Shown piece by piece: positions 1 through 9,558 of a stretch of DNA of 64,000 nucleotides. The notes beneath the pieces are model-generated. The model was given only the letters and a program-made list of their open reading frames with translations, had not been told where the DNA came from and made no database searches. Origin of the DNA: Archangium primigenium (lineage in GTDB: Bacteria > Myxococcota > Myxococcia > Myxococcales > Myxococcaceae); the NCBI RefSeq assembly GCF_016904885.1, contig NZ_JADWYI010000001.1, forward strand, positions 2,480,001-2,544,000, read 5' to 3'. Position numbers and translations under genes: made by a program. The stretch's first letter is position 1, and each line of letters begins with the position of its first letter.

Positions 1-704
1 TACGCGCGCGCCACGGGCAGGAAGAGCCCCTCGCACAGCGCGCCATAGTCGGCATCGGTGCCGCCCCCGGGCAGGCCGCAGTTGACGGTGTAGCCCGTGC
101 CCTCGCCCGCGCCGATCTCCCCCGGCGCGCCCGTATGCGGGTAGTAGGGGAACTGGTGCACCGACATGTAGAGCACGTCCGGCCGCGTCCAGAAGGCCTC
201 CTGGGTGCCGTTGCCGTGGTGCACGTCCCAGTCGAAGATGAGCACGCGCCGGGCGCCCAGGCGGCGCGCGGCTTCCGCCGCGAGGGCCGCGTTGTTCACC
301 AGGCAGAAGCCCATGGCCCGGTCCGGCTCGGCGTGATGCCCCGGCGGGCGCACCAGGGCGAAGGCGTTGCGCGCCCGGCCCGCCATCACCTCCTCGACGG
401 CCTGGATGCTCGCGCCGGCCCCCAAGAGGGCCGCGTCATAGCTCTCCGGGCTCGTGGCCGTGTCCTCGTCGATCTTCACGCGCTGTCCCTGGAGACCTCT
501 CAGGTAGGCGAGCAGCCGCGGGGTGTGCACGGCGGCCAGTTCCTCGGCGGTGGCCGCGCGGGGGAGGCGTCGCTCCGTCCCCGGGATGGGCCGACGCTCC
601 AGCAGGTCCAGGATGCGCGAGAGTCGCGCGGGGGACTCGGGGTGCCGCGGGCCTGGGTGGTGCTGGAGGAAGAGGGGGTCGGTCAGCAGCAGCGTCTGGA
701 TCAT
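1..704 (-). CDS. Histone deacetylase family protein (3' end cut by window edge)
   Basis: Zinc-dependent deacetylase of the class II HDAC / acetoin-utilisation (AcuC-like) superfamily, predicted cytosolic. About 234 codons are visible, from ATG at 704 to the left edge. The family's active-site elements are readable: the His pair in RPPGHHAEP (residues 119-127) and DWDVHHGNG (158-166), which carries an Asp zinc ligand and a catalytic His. MGFCLVNN follows the first motif as in known family members. The missing C-terminal part should hold the second zinc-binding Asp and the catalytic Tyr. The substrate cannot be told from sequence; bacterial members act on acetylated lysines or acetylpolyamines. 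The gene is divergent from the chemoreceptor at 834. Confidence 0.9.
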   Translation of the reverse strand, partial: MIQTLLLTDPLFLQHHPGPRHPESPARLSRILDLLERRPIPGTERRLPRAATAEELAAVHTPRLLAYLRGLQGQRVKIDEDTATSPESYDAALLGAGASIQAVEEVMAGRARNAFALVRPPGHHAEPDRAMGFCLVNNAALAAEAARRLGARRVLIFDWDVHHGNGTQEAFWTRPDVLYMSVHQFPYYPHTGAPGEIGAGEGTGYTVNCGLPGGGTDADYGALCEGLFLPVARA

Positions 705-833
705 CGCGCGGGCTCCCACTTCTGTAGTATGGCGCGGCCAAAGTCCAGGTGCCTGCCCGCCCCGCGGGCAAGTCGGGGCGGGCCCGTCGGTTTCTTGCCC
801 TCCGAGGGCCAACCTTCCTACAGTCCCGGGGCT

Positions 834-2903
834 TTGCTCCGACGCGTAAAAAAGTCCGGCCTCCGCCTCACGCTCTTCCTCTACTTCACGGTGGCCCTGG
901 CGGCCATCATGGCCGTGCTCTACGCGGCCATCTCCTGGCGGAGCTCGTCGTATTCCGAGAACCGGCTCATGGACCACGGCCGCGCGCGGCTCCAGGAGGT
1001 CACCGGCATCCTGTCCTGGCCGGCCTCGGCCCAGGAGCGGGACATGCGCGCCATCCGCCTCATCGGCGGGCTGCCGGACGTGGACAAGGACTTCACCTAC
1101 GCGGCCATCGTCTCCGGCGGGGGCATCGTGCTGGAGAGCGGCACCGCGCCCGAGGACGCCAACTGGAAGGGCCAGGTCTCGGCCTTCGAGGGCTATGGCG
1201 CCTTCAAGCTGCTCAACGGGGACTGGCTCTTCACGGACCGGGTGCCCGAGGGCGCTTGCAGCGCCAACGTGCCGCAGTGCCGCCTGGTGCTGGTGGTGAG
1301 CTTCGCGCCCCTGCGCGCCATGCTCGGCGAGCTGCGGGTGCTCCTGCTCGTCGTGTTCGGCAGCGGCCTGGTGCTGGTGGTGGCGCTCATCTCCTACGTG
1401 ACGCACCGGCGCATCCTCCAGCCGCTGGACCGGATGATGGCGGTGGCGCGCAAGATGGCCGAGGGGGACTTGACGAGCCGCGTGGCGCTGGACACGGGCG
1501 GGGAGTTGGGCGCGCTCGCCGAGGCGCTCGATGGCATCGGTCAGTCCCTGCGCAAGACGCTCGGCCAGGTGCGGGGCGTGTCGGAGGTGGTCTCCAACGT
1601 CATCGAGCAGTTGTCGCGCGCGGGCACCACGGTGTCCTCGGGCGCGGCCACCATCCAGGGCCGGGTGACGGAGACGTCCTCGTCCATGGAGGAGATGCTC
1701 GCGTCCTTGCGCGGCATCGCGGAGAACGTGGAGGTGCTCTACCAGAGCGCCGAGGAGAGCAGCTCCTCCATCATGGAGATGGCCGCCACCAACGACGAGG
1801 TGGCCGAGAACGTCCAGGCCATGGCGGGCAGCGTGGAGGAGACCACGAGCGCCATCGAGGAGATGACGTTCTCCATCAAGGAAGTGGCCAAGAACATCGA
1901 CGAGCTGCGCGACTCCACCGAGGAGACGAGCACGTCTATCGGCCAGATGGACAACGCCATCGGCCAGGTGGAGGCCAACGCCAACGAGACGGCGCGCCTG
2001 TCCGAGCAGGTGTCCGAGGACGCCAAGACGGGCGTGGAGGCCCTGCGCAAGACGATGCAGGGCATGGACCGCATCAAGGAGAACAGCCGCACGGCCGCGG
2101 GCGTCATCGACAGCCTGGGCAAGCGCATCTCGGAGATCGGCAACATCCTCAACGTCATCGACGACGTGGCCGAGCAGACCAACCTGCTCGCGCTCAACGC
2201 CGCCATCATCGCCGCGCAGTCGGGCGAGCACGGCAAGGGCTTCGCCGTGGTGGCCGACGAGATCAAGGACCTGGCCGACCGCACGGGCAAGTCCACCAAG
2301 GAGATCGCCGACCTCATCAGCGGCGTGCAGGAGGAGAGCCGCAACGCCGTGCAGGTGATGAACCAGGGCGTGCGCAACGTGGAGGAGGGCGTGCAGCTGG
2401 GCCGCGAGGCGGAAGGCACCCTGCGCAAGATCAACGACAGCGCCCAGAAGTCCACGCAGATGGTGAAGGCCATCGCCCGCGCCACCGTGGAGCAGGCGCG
2501 CGGCAGCCGCCAGGTGACCCAGGCCATCCAGCGCATCTCCGAGACGGTGCTCATGATCTCCAAGGCCTCCAACGAGCAGGCCAAGGGCGGCGAGCAGATC
2601 ATGAACAGCGCCGAGCGCATGAAGGCCATCACCGCCCACGTGCAGCGAAGCAGCCAGGAGCAGGCGCACGGCAGCAAGCAGATCACCCGCTCCATCGAGA
2701 ACATCAACGAGATGGTCACCCACCTCAACCGCGCCCAGAAGGAGCAGACCAAGGGCAGCGAGCAGGTGCTCAAGGCGGTGGAGGCCATCCAGGGGGTGTC
2801 CGACCACCAGACCCGCTCGGTGAAGGCCCTCGAGGAGGCGATCGACAGCCTCCAGCGTCAGTCCGAGGTGCTGCGCGCCGAGAGCCGCCGCTTCAAGGTC
2901 TGA
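834..2903 (+). CDS. Methyl-accepting chemotaxis protein
   Basis: Membrane chemoreceptor of about 689 residues. The first transmembrane helix is near residues 8-30, a periplasmic sensor of about 135 residues follows, the second helix is near 165-188, then a HAMP segment, then a long cytoplasmic coiled coil. The signalling tip (about residues 440-470) contains [16 protein letters not shown] and [15 protein letters not shown], the CheA/CheW contact hairpin. One familiar position departs from the E. coli-type consensus: AAIIAAQ where AAIEAAR is usual. No CheR-tethering pentapeptide is seen at the C-terminus. The start is uncertain. TTG at 834 places the first helix close to the N-terminus, while an in-frame ATG at 729 would add 35 residues that look non-coding and sit only 25 bases from the divergent HDAC gene. 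No che genes are nearby, so the pathway it feeds is unknown. Confidence 0.9.
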   Translation: MLRRVKKSGLRLTLFLYFTVALAAIMAVLYAAISWRSSSYSENRLMDHGRARLQEVTGILSWPASAQERDMRAIRLIGGLPDVDKDFTYAAIVSGGGIVLESGTAPEDANWKGQVSAFEGYGAFKLLNGDWLFTDRVPEGACSANVPQCRLVLVVSFAPLRAMLGELRVLLLVVFGSGLVLVVALISYVTHRRILQPLDRMMAVARKMAEGDLTSRVALDTGGELGALAEALDGIGQSLRKTLGQVRGVSEVVSNVIEQLSRAGTTVSSGAATIQGRVTETSSSMEEMLASLRGIAENVEVLYQSAEESSSSIMEMAATNDEVAENVQAMAGSVEETTSAIEEMTFSIKEVAKNIDELRDSTEETSTSIGQMDNAIGQVEANANETARLSEQVSEDAKTGVEALRKTMQGMDRIKENSRTAAGVIDSLGKRISEIGNILNVIDDVAEQTNLLALNAAIIAAQSGEHGKGFAVVADEIKDLADRTGKSTKEIADLISGVQEESRNAVQVMNQGVRNVEEGVQLGREAEGTLRKINDSAQKSTQMVKAIARATVEQARGSRQVTQAIQRISETVLMISKASNEQAKGGEQIMNSAERMKAITAHVQRSSQEQAHGSKQITRSIENINEMVTHLNRAQKEQTKGSEQVLKAVEAIQGVSDHQTRSVKALEEAIDSLQRQSEVLRAESRRFKV

Positions 2904-3026
2904 GCCCCGGGGCACTCCGCCCCAGGCCGTGCAGGCCAGGCAAGCGGACGTGCACCGGGCGTATCGGGTTGCACCCCGCCGCCGGGGGCGCGATAACGCT
3001 CGGTGCCATCTCGGGAGTTCACCTTC

Positions 3027-3401
3027 ATGTTCAACATCGGCGCAGGCGAACTCATCTTCATCCTGGTGGCGGCGCTGCTCGTGCTGGGCCCGAAGCAGCT
3101 GCCCGAGTTCGCCCGGGCCATCGGCAAGTTCGTGCGGGAGTTCCGTCGCCAGACGGACGACGTGCGCACGACGGTGGAGCGCGAGTTCTACAAGATGGAC
3201 CAGGAGTTCCAGGACGAGCCGCGTCCCCCGGTCCCCATGGGCTTTCCGAGCGCCCCCTCCCAGTCGCTCGCCGCGCTCCCGCCCCCCCAGGCGGTGGTGG
3301 ACCCGGGCCTCGGGTCCTCGCCCGCGCCGGTCGCCGAGTCCCTGGCCGCCTCGGTCGTGCCCGCGCCGAAGCCCCCCGACGATCCCTCCCAGAGCGGCTA
3401 G
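3027..3401 (+). CDS. tatB: Sec-independent protein translocase TatA/TatB family subunit
   Basis: Small single-span component of the twin-arginine translocase, 124 residues. An N-terminal transmembrane helix (about residues 5-20) is followed by the hinge LGPKQLPEFARAIGKF and a charged amphipathic helix. The tail beyond about residue 65 is Pro/Ala-rich and probably disordered. The helix-hinge pattern fits both TatA and TatB; the LGPKxLPEFAR hinge and the position directly upstream of tatC favour TatB. ATG at 3027 is preceded by GGGAG at a sensible distance, whereas the GTG at 3003 has poorer support. tatC begins 18 bases after the stop, so the two are probably co-transcribed. Confidence 0.88.
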   Translation: MFNIGAGELIFILVAALLVLGPKQLPEFARAIGKFVREFRRQTDDVRTTVEREFYKMDQEFQDEPRPPVPMGFPSAPSQSLAALPPPQAVVDPGLGSSPAPVAESLAASVVPAPKPPDDPSQSG

Positions 3402-3419
3402 CCCGCGAGATCCGCCCCC

Positions 3420-4646
3420 GTGGACAACGACCTTCGCATGAGTCTGATGGAGCACCTGTCGGAGCTCCGTTCCCGCCTCCTCAAGTGCACGGCCGCCGTC
3501 TTCGTGCTCGGGGCCGTGGCGCTCGTCTTCGCCCGCCCCATCTTCGGCGTGCTCATGCGGCCGGTGCTCGACGCGCTGCCCCCGGACGGGCGCGCGCTCG
3601 TCTACACGTCGGGCATCGAGGAGATCAACGTCCTCATGAAGGTGGGCGTCTACTGCGGCATCTTCCTCACCACGCCCGTCATCCTCTGGCAGATCTGGGG
3701 CTTCGTGTCGCCGGGGCTCTACCCGGAGGAGCGCCGCTACGCCTCGCCCTTCGTGGTGATGGGCTCGCTCGCGTTCCTGCTCGGCGCGATGTTCTGCTAC
3801 TTCGCCGTGCTGCCCTCCATGTTCCAGTTCCTCCTCAACGAGGAGGAGAGCACCGCCATCGCGCAGCGCCTGGAGGTGGGCCGCCTGCGGGCCGACGATG
3901 CCCTGCGCTTCCTGCGCATCGGCGAGGCCGAGCGCGCGGGCAAGGTGGCCTTGGACGCCAGCGCGGGGCTCAAGGAGTCCGGAGAGGGCCAGTTGTCGGA
4001 CCCCTCGCGCCAGCCCTCGGAGAAGGTGGAGCTGGAGGCCCGGCTGACGGGGCTGGGCGCGCTCATCGACGCGACGGCGGCGGGCTTTCCCACGCCGGCG
4101 GCGCGGCTGGCGCAGCGCCAGGCGGTGGAGAAGCGCTCCGAGGCGGTGGAGGCCTTCGTGAAGGAGGACTACGGCACCTCGGCGCGGGCCATGGACGACG
4201 CGGCCGGGCTCTTGGCGGGCTCCGCGCCCACGCGCGCCGAGGAGCTGGGCGGCCTGTGGCGGCTGGAGAAGGAGCTGGCGCTGGGCAAGGCGCGCTACGT
4301 GGCGGAGGCCTGGACGCGGCCCATGCTCACCATGGACGAGCAGCTGTCGCTGGTGCTGCTGCTCATCCTCTCCTTCGGCATCATCTTCGAGCTGCCGTTG
4401 GTGATGGCGCTCCTGGGCCTCCTGGGCATCGTGAGGGCCGGCTTCCTGATGAAGTACCAGCGGCATGCCTTCGTGGTGTGCCTCATCGCCGCGGCCATCC
4501 TCACGCCCACCGGTGACGTGGTGAACCTGTCGCTCATGGCCGGCCCCATGCTGCTGTGCTACGAGATGGGCGTCCTGGCGGTGTGGTTCATCGAGCGCAA
4601 CCGCAAGAGCGACCCGAACATCGGCATCACGCCCACGGGCGCCTGA
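3420..4646 (+). CDS. tatC: Sec-independent protein translocase TatC with a large extra domain
   Basis: Multi-spanning receptor of the Tat export pathway that binds twin-arginine signal peptides. The N-terminal MEHLSELRSRLLK and the EERRYASPF segment are classic TatC signatures, and the C-terminal helices (LLLILSFGIIFELPLVMALL and onward) are intact. The protein is 408 residues, against roughly 250 in most bacteria. The excess is a hydrophilic Ala/Glu/Arg-rich block of about 150 residues (near residues 140-295) between the third and fourth helices, in the large periplasmic loop. GTG at 3420 is the chosen start; ATG at 3438 is an alternative. Two proteins in this window (start codons at 40267 and 60681) carry twin-arginine signals and could be clients. 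Confidence 0.93.
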   Translation: MDNDLRMSLMEHLSELRSRLLKCTAAVFVLGAVALVFARPIFGVLMRPVLDALPPDGRALVYTSGIEEINVLMKVGVYCGIFLTTPVILWQIWGFVSPGLYPEERRYASPFVVMGSLAFLLGAMFCYFAVLPSMFQFLLNEEESTAIAQRLEVGRLRADDALRFLRIGEAERAGKVALDASAGLKESGEGQLSDPSRQPSEKVELEARLTGLGALIDATAAGFPTPAARLAQRQAVEKRSEAVEAFVKEDYGTSARAMDDAAGLLAGSAPTRAEELGGLWRLEKELALGKARYVAEAWTRPMLTMDEQLSLVLLLILSFGIIFELPLVMALLGLLGIVRAGFLMKYQRHAFVVCLIAAAILTPTGDVVNLSLMAGPMLLCYEMGVLAVWFIERNRKSDPNIGITPTGA

Positions 4647-4690
4647 GCCAGAGTGGCCGGGCCCTCCGGGGCCATGGTACGCAGGGGGCG

Positions 4691-5749
4691 ATGCTCGACG
4701 CGCGTCGCCGCCTGGTGATGAACCTGCGCTACCTCCGGGCGCTGCTCAAGCGCTTCCGCCCCACCATGCTCATGGGGGTGGTGCTCTTTGGCCTCATGCC
4801 GCTGCTCTACCGGTGGCGGCACGTGTCGCCCGAGGGGCACCGGGTGAGCCTGGGCAAGGCGCTGCGCCACGTCTACTTCCTGCTCTACGGGCAGCCCTCC
4901 CTGGACGTGGACGACACGCTGTTGATGATCGTCGACATGATCATCCCGCCCGTGGGCATCGCGGTGCTGGTGGATGGTGTGGTGCGCTTCGCCTACCTCT
5001 TCTTCGCGAGGCATCGTCAGGACAAGGAGTGGTTCGAGGTGATCTCCGAGACGTTGACGGGACACGTGGTGGTGTGTGGCGCGGGGCGCGTGGGCTACCG
5101 CGTGGTGTCGCAGCTGCGGGCGCTGGGCAAGGACGTGGTGGTGGTGGAGAAGCGCGAGGACGCGGCGTTCGTGGCGGTGCTGCGCGACGAGCAGGTGCCG
5201 CTGCTCATCGACGACATCCGCAGTCACCAGTGCCTGCCGCGCACCAACGTGCTCAAGGCGGCGGCCATCGTCTGCTGTACGGACGACGACCTGGCCAACC
5301 TCAACATCGCGCTGGATGCGCGCAAGGTGAACCCGGACATCCGCGTGGTCATCCGGCTGTTCGACGACGACCTGGTGGCCAAGGTGCGCGACACCTTCAA
5401 GGCCGAGGCGCTGAGCAGCTCGTCCCTGGCGGCGCCCGCCATGGCGCTGGCGGCGTTGGACCCGCGCATCGTGCACTCCTTTCGCATCGGCACGCACCTG
5501 ATGGTGGTGTCCGTGTTCGAGGCGCGCACGAGCCTGCCGGGCATGACCATCTCCGAGGTGCGCGACCGCTTCGGCGGGCTGACGCTGTCCATGCGCCGCC
5601 AGGGCGAGCGCGACGAGCGGCTGCACCCCAAGGGGGAGACGCGCATCGAGCCAGGCGACGCGCTGACGGTGCAGGCCGAGTACGAGGACTACCGCAAGCT
5701 CCGCGCCTTCACCCAGGAGGCGCAGGCCCCCGTCTTCGCGGTGCGCTGA
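4691..5749 (+). CDS. TrkA-N (RCK) domain protein, potassium-channel-like
   Basis: Predicted membrane protein of 352 residues. Two hydrophobic segments (about 17-37 and 75-105) flank a short loop, followed by a Rossmann RCK domain (GHVVVCGAGRVGYRVVSQL with GxGxxG, near residues 118-136) and a C-terminal TrkA-C-like region. This is the layout of MthK/KtrA-gated K+ channels. The pore loop is odd: between the helices I see FLLYGQPSLDVDD and no TxGYGD filter, so conduction of K+ is not assured. ATG at 4691 is preceded by AGGGGG with five-base spacing. The gene follows tatC at 44 bases and is followed one base later by the toxin-like gene. Confidence 0.8.
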   Translation: MLDARRRLVMNLRYLRALLKRFRPTMLMGVVLFGLMPLLYRWRHVSPEGHRVSLGKALRHVYFLLYGQPSLDVDDTLLMIVDMIIPPVGIAVLVDGVVRFAYLFFARHRQDKEWFEVISETLTGHVVVCGAGRVGYRVVSQLRALGKDVVVVEKREDAAFVAVLRDEQVPLLIDDIRSHQCLPRTNVLKAAAIVCCTDDDLANLNIALDARKVNPDIRVVIRLFDDDLVAKVRDTFKAEALSSSSLAAPAMALAALDPRIVHSFRIGTHLMVVSVFEARTSLPGMTISEVRDRFGGLTLSMRRQGERDERLHPKGETRIEPGDALTVQAEYEDYRKLRAFTQEAQAPVFAVR

Positions 5750-5750
5750 C

Positions 5751-7232
5751 GTGCTCATGCGTCCGTGCCCACGCGCTGACATCGCGTGGGCTCGCTGGGT
5801 ACGCCCGTGGCTCATCCTCTGTCTGCTGGGCGCGGGATGTACTCCCCTGATGGCGACCCGCCCGGGCCTGGACCTGCGTGACTCTCCGCGGGAGGCTGGT
5901 ACGAGGCTCGATGTGTCATTCCCACGGGCCGCTCCTCCAGGGATGCGCCCAGAGGCGGAAACCCACGGCCAGGCGCGGACGGAGTGGCGGGCTGTCCTCG
6001 CGGCTCAACTGGCGTTTCGCGGTGCCGTGCGTGACGTGTCTGGCGCCACGCGCGAGATGTCCGGTGTCCTCTCTCGTCTCAAGGCGAGCCCCATGGGCAT
6101 CGCGGGCAGGGCCTCGGGCCTCTTCCTGCCAGTCCTCGAGGAGGTGGAGCGACAACTTCAGTGGAGCGAGGCCCAGCTCGCCGCCGCCAATCGTATGGTG
6201 GACATCGCCTCGGAGGTGGAAGACCCGGACATGCAACTCGCCTTGCTCCGCCTCGCGGGCCCCCGCCTGGAGGCCACGCTGGTGGGTGCTCCCTTGCTCG
6301 CGGCATGGCTCGACCTCCTGCAACTCGTGGATGGAGCGCTCAAGCAGGGGTTCATCAGCGTGGAGACGCTTTACGTCAACATGGAGCGTTGGCGGGCGAG
6401 GTTGACGCCCGCCTTGTCGGCACTCTCCTCCCTGGACGCTGTCCAGGTGGAAGCGGCGACGGTGGATGCGCCCGCGCTCACCAACCACCTCGCCGCTGAG
6501 TTCCGCTCGACCGTGGACTCCTTTCGTGTCGCGACGAAGCGGGGTGAACGGGTGGTTGTGTTGGCGCAGGCGGTCGAGTTCGCGTCGTTGTTACCGGCGA
6601 TGAGATTCTCGCTTCCCCCCTTGCCGCCCTCCGCTCCCGCCGCGCTCGGCATGAGTCTCCTGGTGAGGGGTGATGGGGTGATGGCGGGGACTCGACTGGT
6701 TGTCTCCGCCGAGTGGGTGGAGATGATGCGTCGGCTCGTCCGGGCGGGGGTGATTTCCCTGCCCGCCGTCGGCTCGGTCGTGCGGATCCACGCCGGCCAG
6801 GCCGTGATGGCGCAGTCCCATGATGGGCTGCCCAAGGGGGTGCGCGATGCCCTAGGTGATGGGCCCGAGGTTCGGAGCATGCGCGTGACGGGAAGGGCGG
6901 GGGCTGGAATGAGCGCGCCCCCTCGGCACCACGTCCTTCCCAAGGAGTTCCGCGAATGGTTCGAGGCGCGCGGTTTCACCGGTGAGATGGACATCGATCA
7001 GTTTTGCGTTGAAATGCAGCGGTCTCACCACGAGGCCATCCATGGGGGGGGCGACTGGAAGCTCGGTCGCACCTGGCCCGGTGAATGGAATCGAATGATC
7101 ATGGGCACCTTGCGCGAATCCGAAGCCGCGATCGGCCGGATGTTGACGCGCAAGGAGATCCTGAACATCGTCGCGGGTCGCATGACTGTGTACAAGGTTC
7201 CAATCCGTTTCATGACTTGGCGCGGACGATGA
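5751..7232 (+). CDS. SitA-like polymorphic lipoprotein toxin (DUF2380/TIGR02269-type C-terminus)
   Basis: Predicted outer-membrane lipoprotein of 493 residues with lipobox LLGAGC at about residues 25-30. A long Ala/Leu-rich middle shows no enzyme signature. The last ~100 residues carry HHVLP (near 394) and SHHEAIHGGGDWK, a His-rich module like the nuclease-type tips of myxobacterial paralogous lipoproteins. From memory this matches SitA toxins, which are passed between kin cells by TraA/B-dependent outer membrane exchange. The next gene starts inside its stop codon and looks like the immunity gene. GTG at 5751 (or ATG 5757) comes one base after the channel gene. Codon use is visibly less GC3-biased than in neighbours, which fits recent acquisition. 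The toxin role is inferred. Confidence 0.72.
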   Translation: MLMRPCPRADIAWARWVRPWLILCLLGAGCTPLMATRPGLDLRDSPREAGTRLDVSFPRAAPPGMRPEAETHGQARTEWRAVLAAQLAFRGAVRDVSGATREMSGVLSRLKASPMGIAGRASGLFLPVLEEVERQLQWSEAQLAAANRMVDIASEVEDPDMQLALLRLAGPRLEATLVGAPLLAAWLDLLQLVDGALKQGFISVETLYVNMERWRARLTPALSALSSLDAVQVEAATVDAPALTNHLAAEFRSTVDSFRVATKRGERVVVLAQAVEFASLLPAMRFSLPPLPPSAPAALGMSLLVRGDGVMAGTRLVVSAEWVEMMRRLVRAGVISLPAVGSVVRIHAGQAVMAQSHDGLPKGVRDALGDGPEVRSMRVTGRAGAGMSAPPRHHVLPKEFREWFEARGFTGEMDIDQFCVEMQRSHHEAIHGGGDWKLGRTWPGEWNRMIMGTLRESEAAIGRMLTRKEILNIVAGRMTVYKVPIRFMTWRGR

Positions 7233-7699
7233 GTGAGGACCGTTCCTGGGAAGGCAATTGGAGGGTCCGCTTGTACGCGCGGGTTCGTGAACGGGGTTAC
7301 GCTTCACTCACGGCCTTCGCGGAGGCGCGTCCGACCGCTTCGCTCGTGGCGTTGGCCGAGGAATTGGGGCCAGAGGACGTCGCCGGCGTGCAGATCTACA
7401 GCGGACTGGTGGCCGAAGCGGAACGAAGCGGTCGGGTGACGCGCCTCGTGCGCGGACAACTCGTGCGAGAACTGTGCGAGTGTCTTCCGGACGGTTGGCC
7501 CGCCGTACTGGATGATGCCAACCGTTTCGAGGTCGCCCGGGCGATCGGTCCGTGGATCGCGTTCACTCCGGAAGAGCACAAGGCGCGCGCCAGACGGGTC
7601 CGGGACGCACTCTTCTCGATGCCACCTCCGCCCGGCTGGCGCCCGCTCGGTCCGGACGACGCGTTGCTGCTCACGCTCCTACCCGACGAGGAAGTCTGA
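7229..7699 (+). CDS. Probable immunity protein of the lipoprotein toxin
   Basis: Soluble 156-residue protein with no signal peptide or membrane segment. ATG at 7229 overlaps the toxin stop (ATGA), so translation is probably coupled. The sequence (LYARVRERGYASLTAFAE near residues 13-30, then LVALAEELGPEDVAGVQI) resembles small cytoplasmic proteins that in my memory regularly follow His-rich lipoprotein toxins in Myxococcus, some labelled NUDIX hydrolases in databases. I see no NUDIX box (GxxxxxExxxxxREUxEExG) here. Position, size and coupling support a cognate SitI-type inhibitor; binding to the toxin tip is inferred. Codon use matches the toxin gene rather than the surrounding genes. Confidence 0.65.
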   Translation: MSEDRSWEGNWRVRLYARVRERGYASLTAFAEARPTASLVALAEELGPEDVAGVQIYSGLVAEAERSGRVTRLVRGQLVRELCECLPDGWPAVLDDANRFEVARAIGPWIAFTPEEHKARARRVRDALFSMPPPPGWRPLGPDDALLLTLLPDEEV

Positions 7700-7711
7700 G
7701 GCCAGGGCCTC
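7698..7711. repeat. Short perfect inverted repeat at the end of the immunity gene
   Basis: GAGGCC-AG-GGCCTC overlaps the TGA stop at 7697-7699. It may act as a weak terminator or mRNA-protecting hairpin, but no T-run follows. Confidence 0.35.
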
Positions 7712-8010
7712 CCGCGCCACCGCCAACCCTCGAACGGACCGTGACAGTGGCGAGCGAGCAGGCAACGGGATGCCCGGTCGGCAAGACCCAGGGTACGGGT
7801 GGAGGCCTGCCTTTCTCTCGGCCCGTTCACAAGGGGTGAATCCGCCGGGTGTTTCGCGCCGTACAGCGGACATCCGCGCGAGCCTTCCGGGCGCGTTGCC
7901 GTCACGTGGGGAGCGCCGCGCGGGAGCGGAAGTTTCCAACCCATCAGGACTGGTACTCGCGGCAAACGGCCCCCGTGGACTAAGTGGAAAGCCAAGGACA
8001 AGATGCGTGG
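7712..8010. other. Intergenic region between the immunity gene and the glycosyl-phosphotransferase
   Basis: About 300 bases without a convincing gene. It should carry the promoter of the downstream transferase, but I cannot pick a clear -35/-10 or -24/-12 pair. Small ORFs here have atypical composition and no ribosome-binding site. Confidence 0.4.
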
Positions 8011-9558
8011 GTGAGCACCCCCGTCCCTCCTCTTGGCAAGCTGACCGCGTCGGGCCGTTTCGCCGCGGTCAAGTCCCTCTGGTTGGTGCCCCCCCGGGTC
8101 ATCCTTCAACGCCGGGCTTCGCGCACCCTGCTGATGCACGCCATCCGCGCCACCGCGCGGGTGGTGCTGCTCGTGGCCGCGGACATCGCGGCCTTCGTGC
8201 TGGCGCGCGCCGCGGTGAACGCGCTGCAGACGAGTCACCGTCTGGAGCCCATCGACGCGGCCACGCGCTGGGCGGTACCACCGCTGGGCTCCGCGGGCGG
8301 CTGGCAGATGGGCGCCGCGCTCGTGGTGGGCCTCATCGTGGCGGGGGCGTACCACTCGGGTGATGCCTGGCGCTCGCCCCGGCGCATCCTCAGCGGCGTG
8401 CTGCTCGCGGTGGGCCTCGTGCTCTGGCGCGACCTGTGGGTGCGGGGCCTGGCGCCCGTGGTGGTGCACTACCTCACGGCGGTGGTGGGCCTGGGCATCG
8501 CGATGCTGCTCGCGCGCGGCGCGCTGGATCGGCTCATCGGTCGGCTCATCCGCATTCCGCTCTTCCACTCGCCCGCCGAGCGCGTGGTGCTCGTGGGCGA
8601 CCCGGATGCGCCCGACTGCCGCCGGGTGCACGCGCGGCTGACGCACTTCGGCGTGCTGGACACCGTGGGGTGGATCTCCCTGGGCGCGCCCGAGGGGTTG
8701 GATCCTCGTCCGGGCGTGCTCGGCACCCTGGATGACCTGTGGAACGTGCTGCAGCACAACGCCGTGGACACGGTGGTGCTCTGCGGCACCGTGGACGACG
8801 CGCAGCTCAAGCTCATGCTGGAAGCGGTGGAGTCCGCCGGCGTGCGGCTGCTCGCCGCGTCGCGCTACGAGCGCCTGGGTTGGGTGCGGCCCTCGCCCAT
8901 CTCCTACCGCTCGCAGCCCTTCATGGAGCTCACGCTGCCGTCGCTGCGCGCCCAGCAGCTGTGGGTCAAGCGCGGGGTGGACCTGCTGGGCGCGGGGCTC
9001 GGCCTGGTGCTCATCTCGCCGCTGCTCGCGTTCATCGCCCTGGCCATCAAGCTCGACTCCTCCGGGCCCGTGTTCTTCGCCCAGGAGCGGGTGGGGCGCG
9101 GCGGCCGGACCTTCCGGATGATGAAGTTCCGCACCATGCGCGTGGGCGCGGACGCGGAGAAGGCCAAGCTCGCGCACCTCAACACGAGCGGCGACGCGCG
9201 CCTGTTCAAGATTCCCAACGATCCCCGCGTCACCCGGGTGGGGACGTTCCTGCGCAAGTGGAGCCTGGACGAGCTGCCCCAGCTCTTCAACGTGCTGCGC
9301 GGGGACATGTCCGTGGTGGGGCCGCGGCCCTTCTTCGAGTCGGACCTGGCCACCTACCGCGACCACCACTTCGGGCGGCTGGGCGCCCGGCCGGGCATCA
9401 CCGGGCTGTGGCAGGTCAGCGGCCGCAGCTCCATCACCGACTTCGAGGAGGTGGTGCGGCTGGACTGCGAGTACATCCACCGCTGGTCGCTCTGGTTGGA
9501 CCTGGAGATCCTCTTCAAGACGTTGCCAGCGGTGCTGCGCCGCACCGGCGCCTACTGA
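8011..9558 (+). CDS. Undecaprenyl-phosphate sugar-1-phosphate transferase (polyisoprenyl glycosylphosphotransferase)
   Basis: Integral membrane enzyme that moves a hexose-1-phosphate from a UDP-sugar onto undecaprenyl phosphate, the first step of a polysaccharide. The N-terminal part has four or five hydrophobic helices and a CoA-binding-like domain ([12 protein letters not shown] near residues 190-201). The C-terminal bacterial sugar transferase domain begins at [13 protein letters not shown] and contains the [15 protein letters not shown] and DMSVVGPRP motifs, then [11 protein letters not shown]. This is WbaP/EpsZ architecture of about 515 residues. No other polysaccharide genes are adjacent, so its product (EPS, O-antigen or spore coat) is unknown. 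GTG at 8011 is preferred; GTG at 7984 is an alternative. It overlaps the convergent deoD gene by seven bases. Confidence 0.92.
   Translation: MSTPVPPLGKLTASGRFAAVKSLWLVPPRVILQRRASRTLLMHAIRATARVVLLVAADIAAFVLARAAVNALQTSHRLEPIDAATRWAVPPLGSAGGWQMGAALVVGLIVAGAYHSGDAWRSPRRILSGVLLAVGLVLWRDLWVRGLAPVVVHYLTAVVGLGIAMLLARGALDRLIGRLIRIPLFHSPAERVVLVGDPDAPDCRRVHARLTHFGVLDTVGWISLGAPEGLDPRPGVLGTLDDLWNVLQHNAVDTVVLCGTVDDAQLKLMLEAVESAGVRLLAASRYERLGWVRPSPISYRSQPFMELTLPSLRAQQLWVKRGVDLLGAGLGLVLISPLLAFIALAIKLDSSGPVFFAQERVGRGGRTFRMMKFRTMRVGADAEKAKLAHLNTSGDARLFKIPNDPRVTRVGTFLRKWSLDELPQLFNVLRGDMSVVGPRPFFESDLATYRDHHFGRLGARPGITGLWQVSGRSSITDFEEVVRLDCEYIHRWSLWLDLEILFKTLPAVLRRTGAY

Noticed and set aside
749-4516. A 1255-residue plus-strand ORF across the chemoreceptor and tat genes
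   Set aside because: It is an Arg/Gly/Ala/Pro-rich out-of-frame shadow of the chemoreceptor, tatB and tatC, which have clear family motifs.
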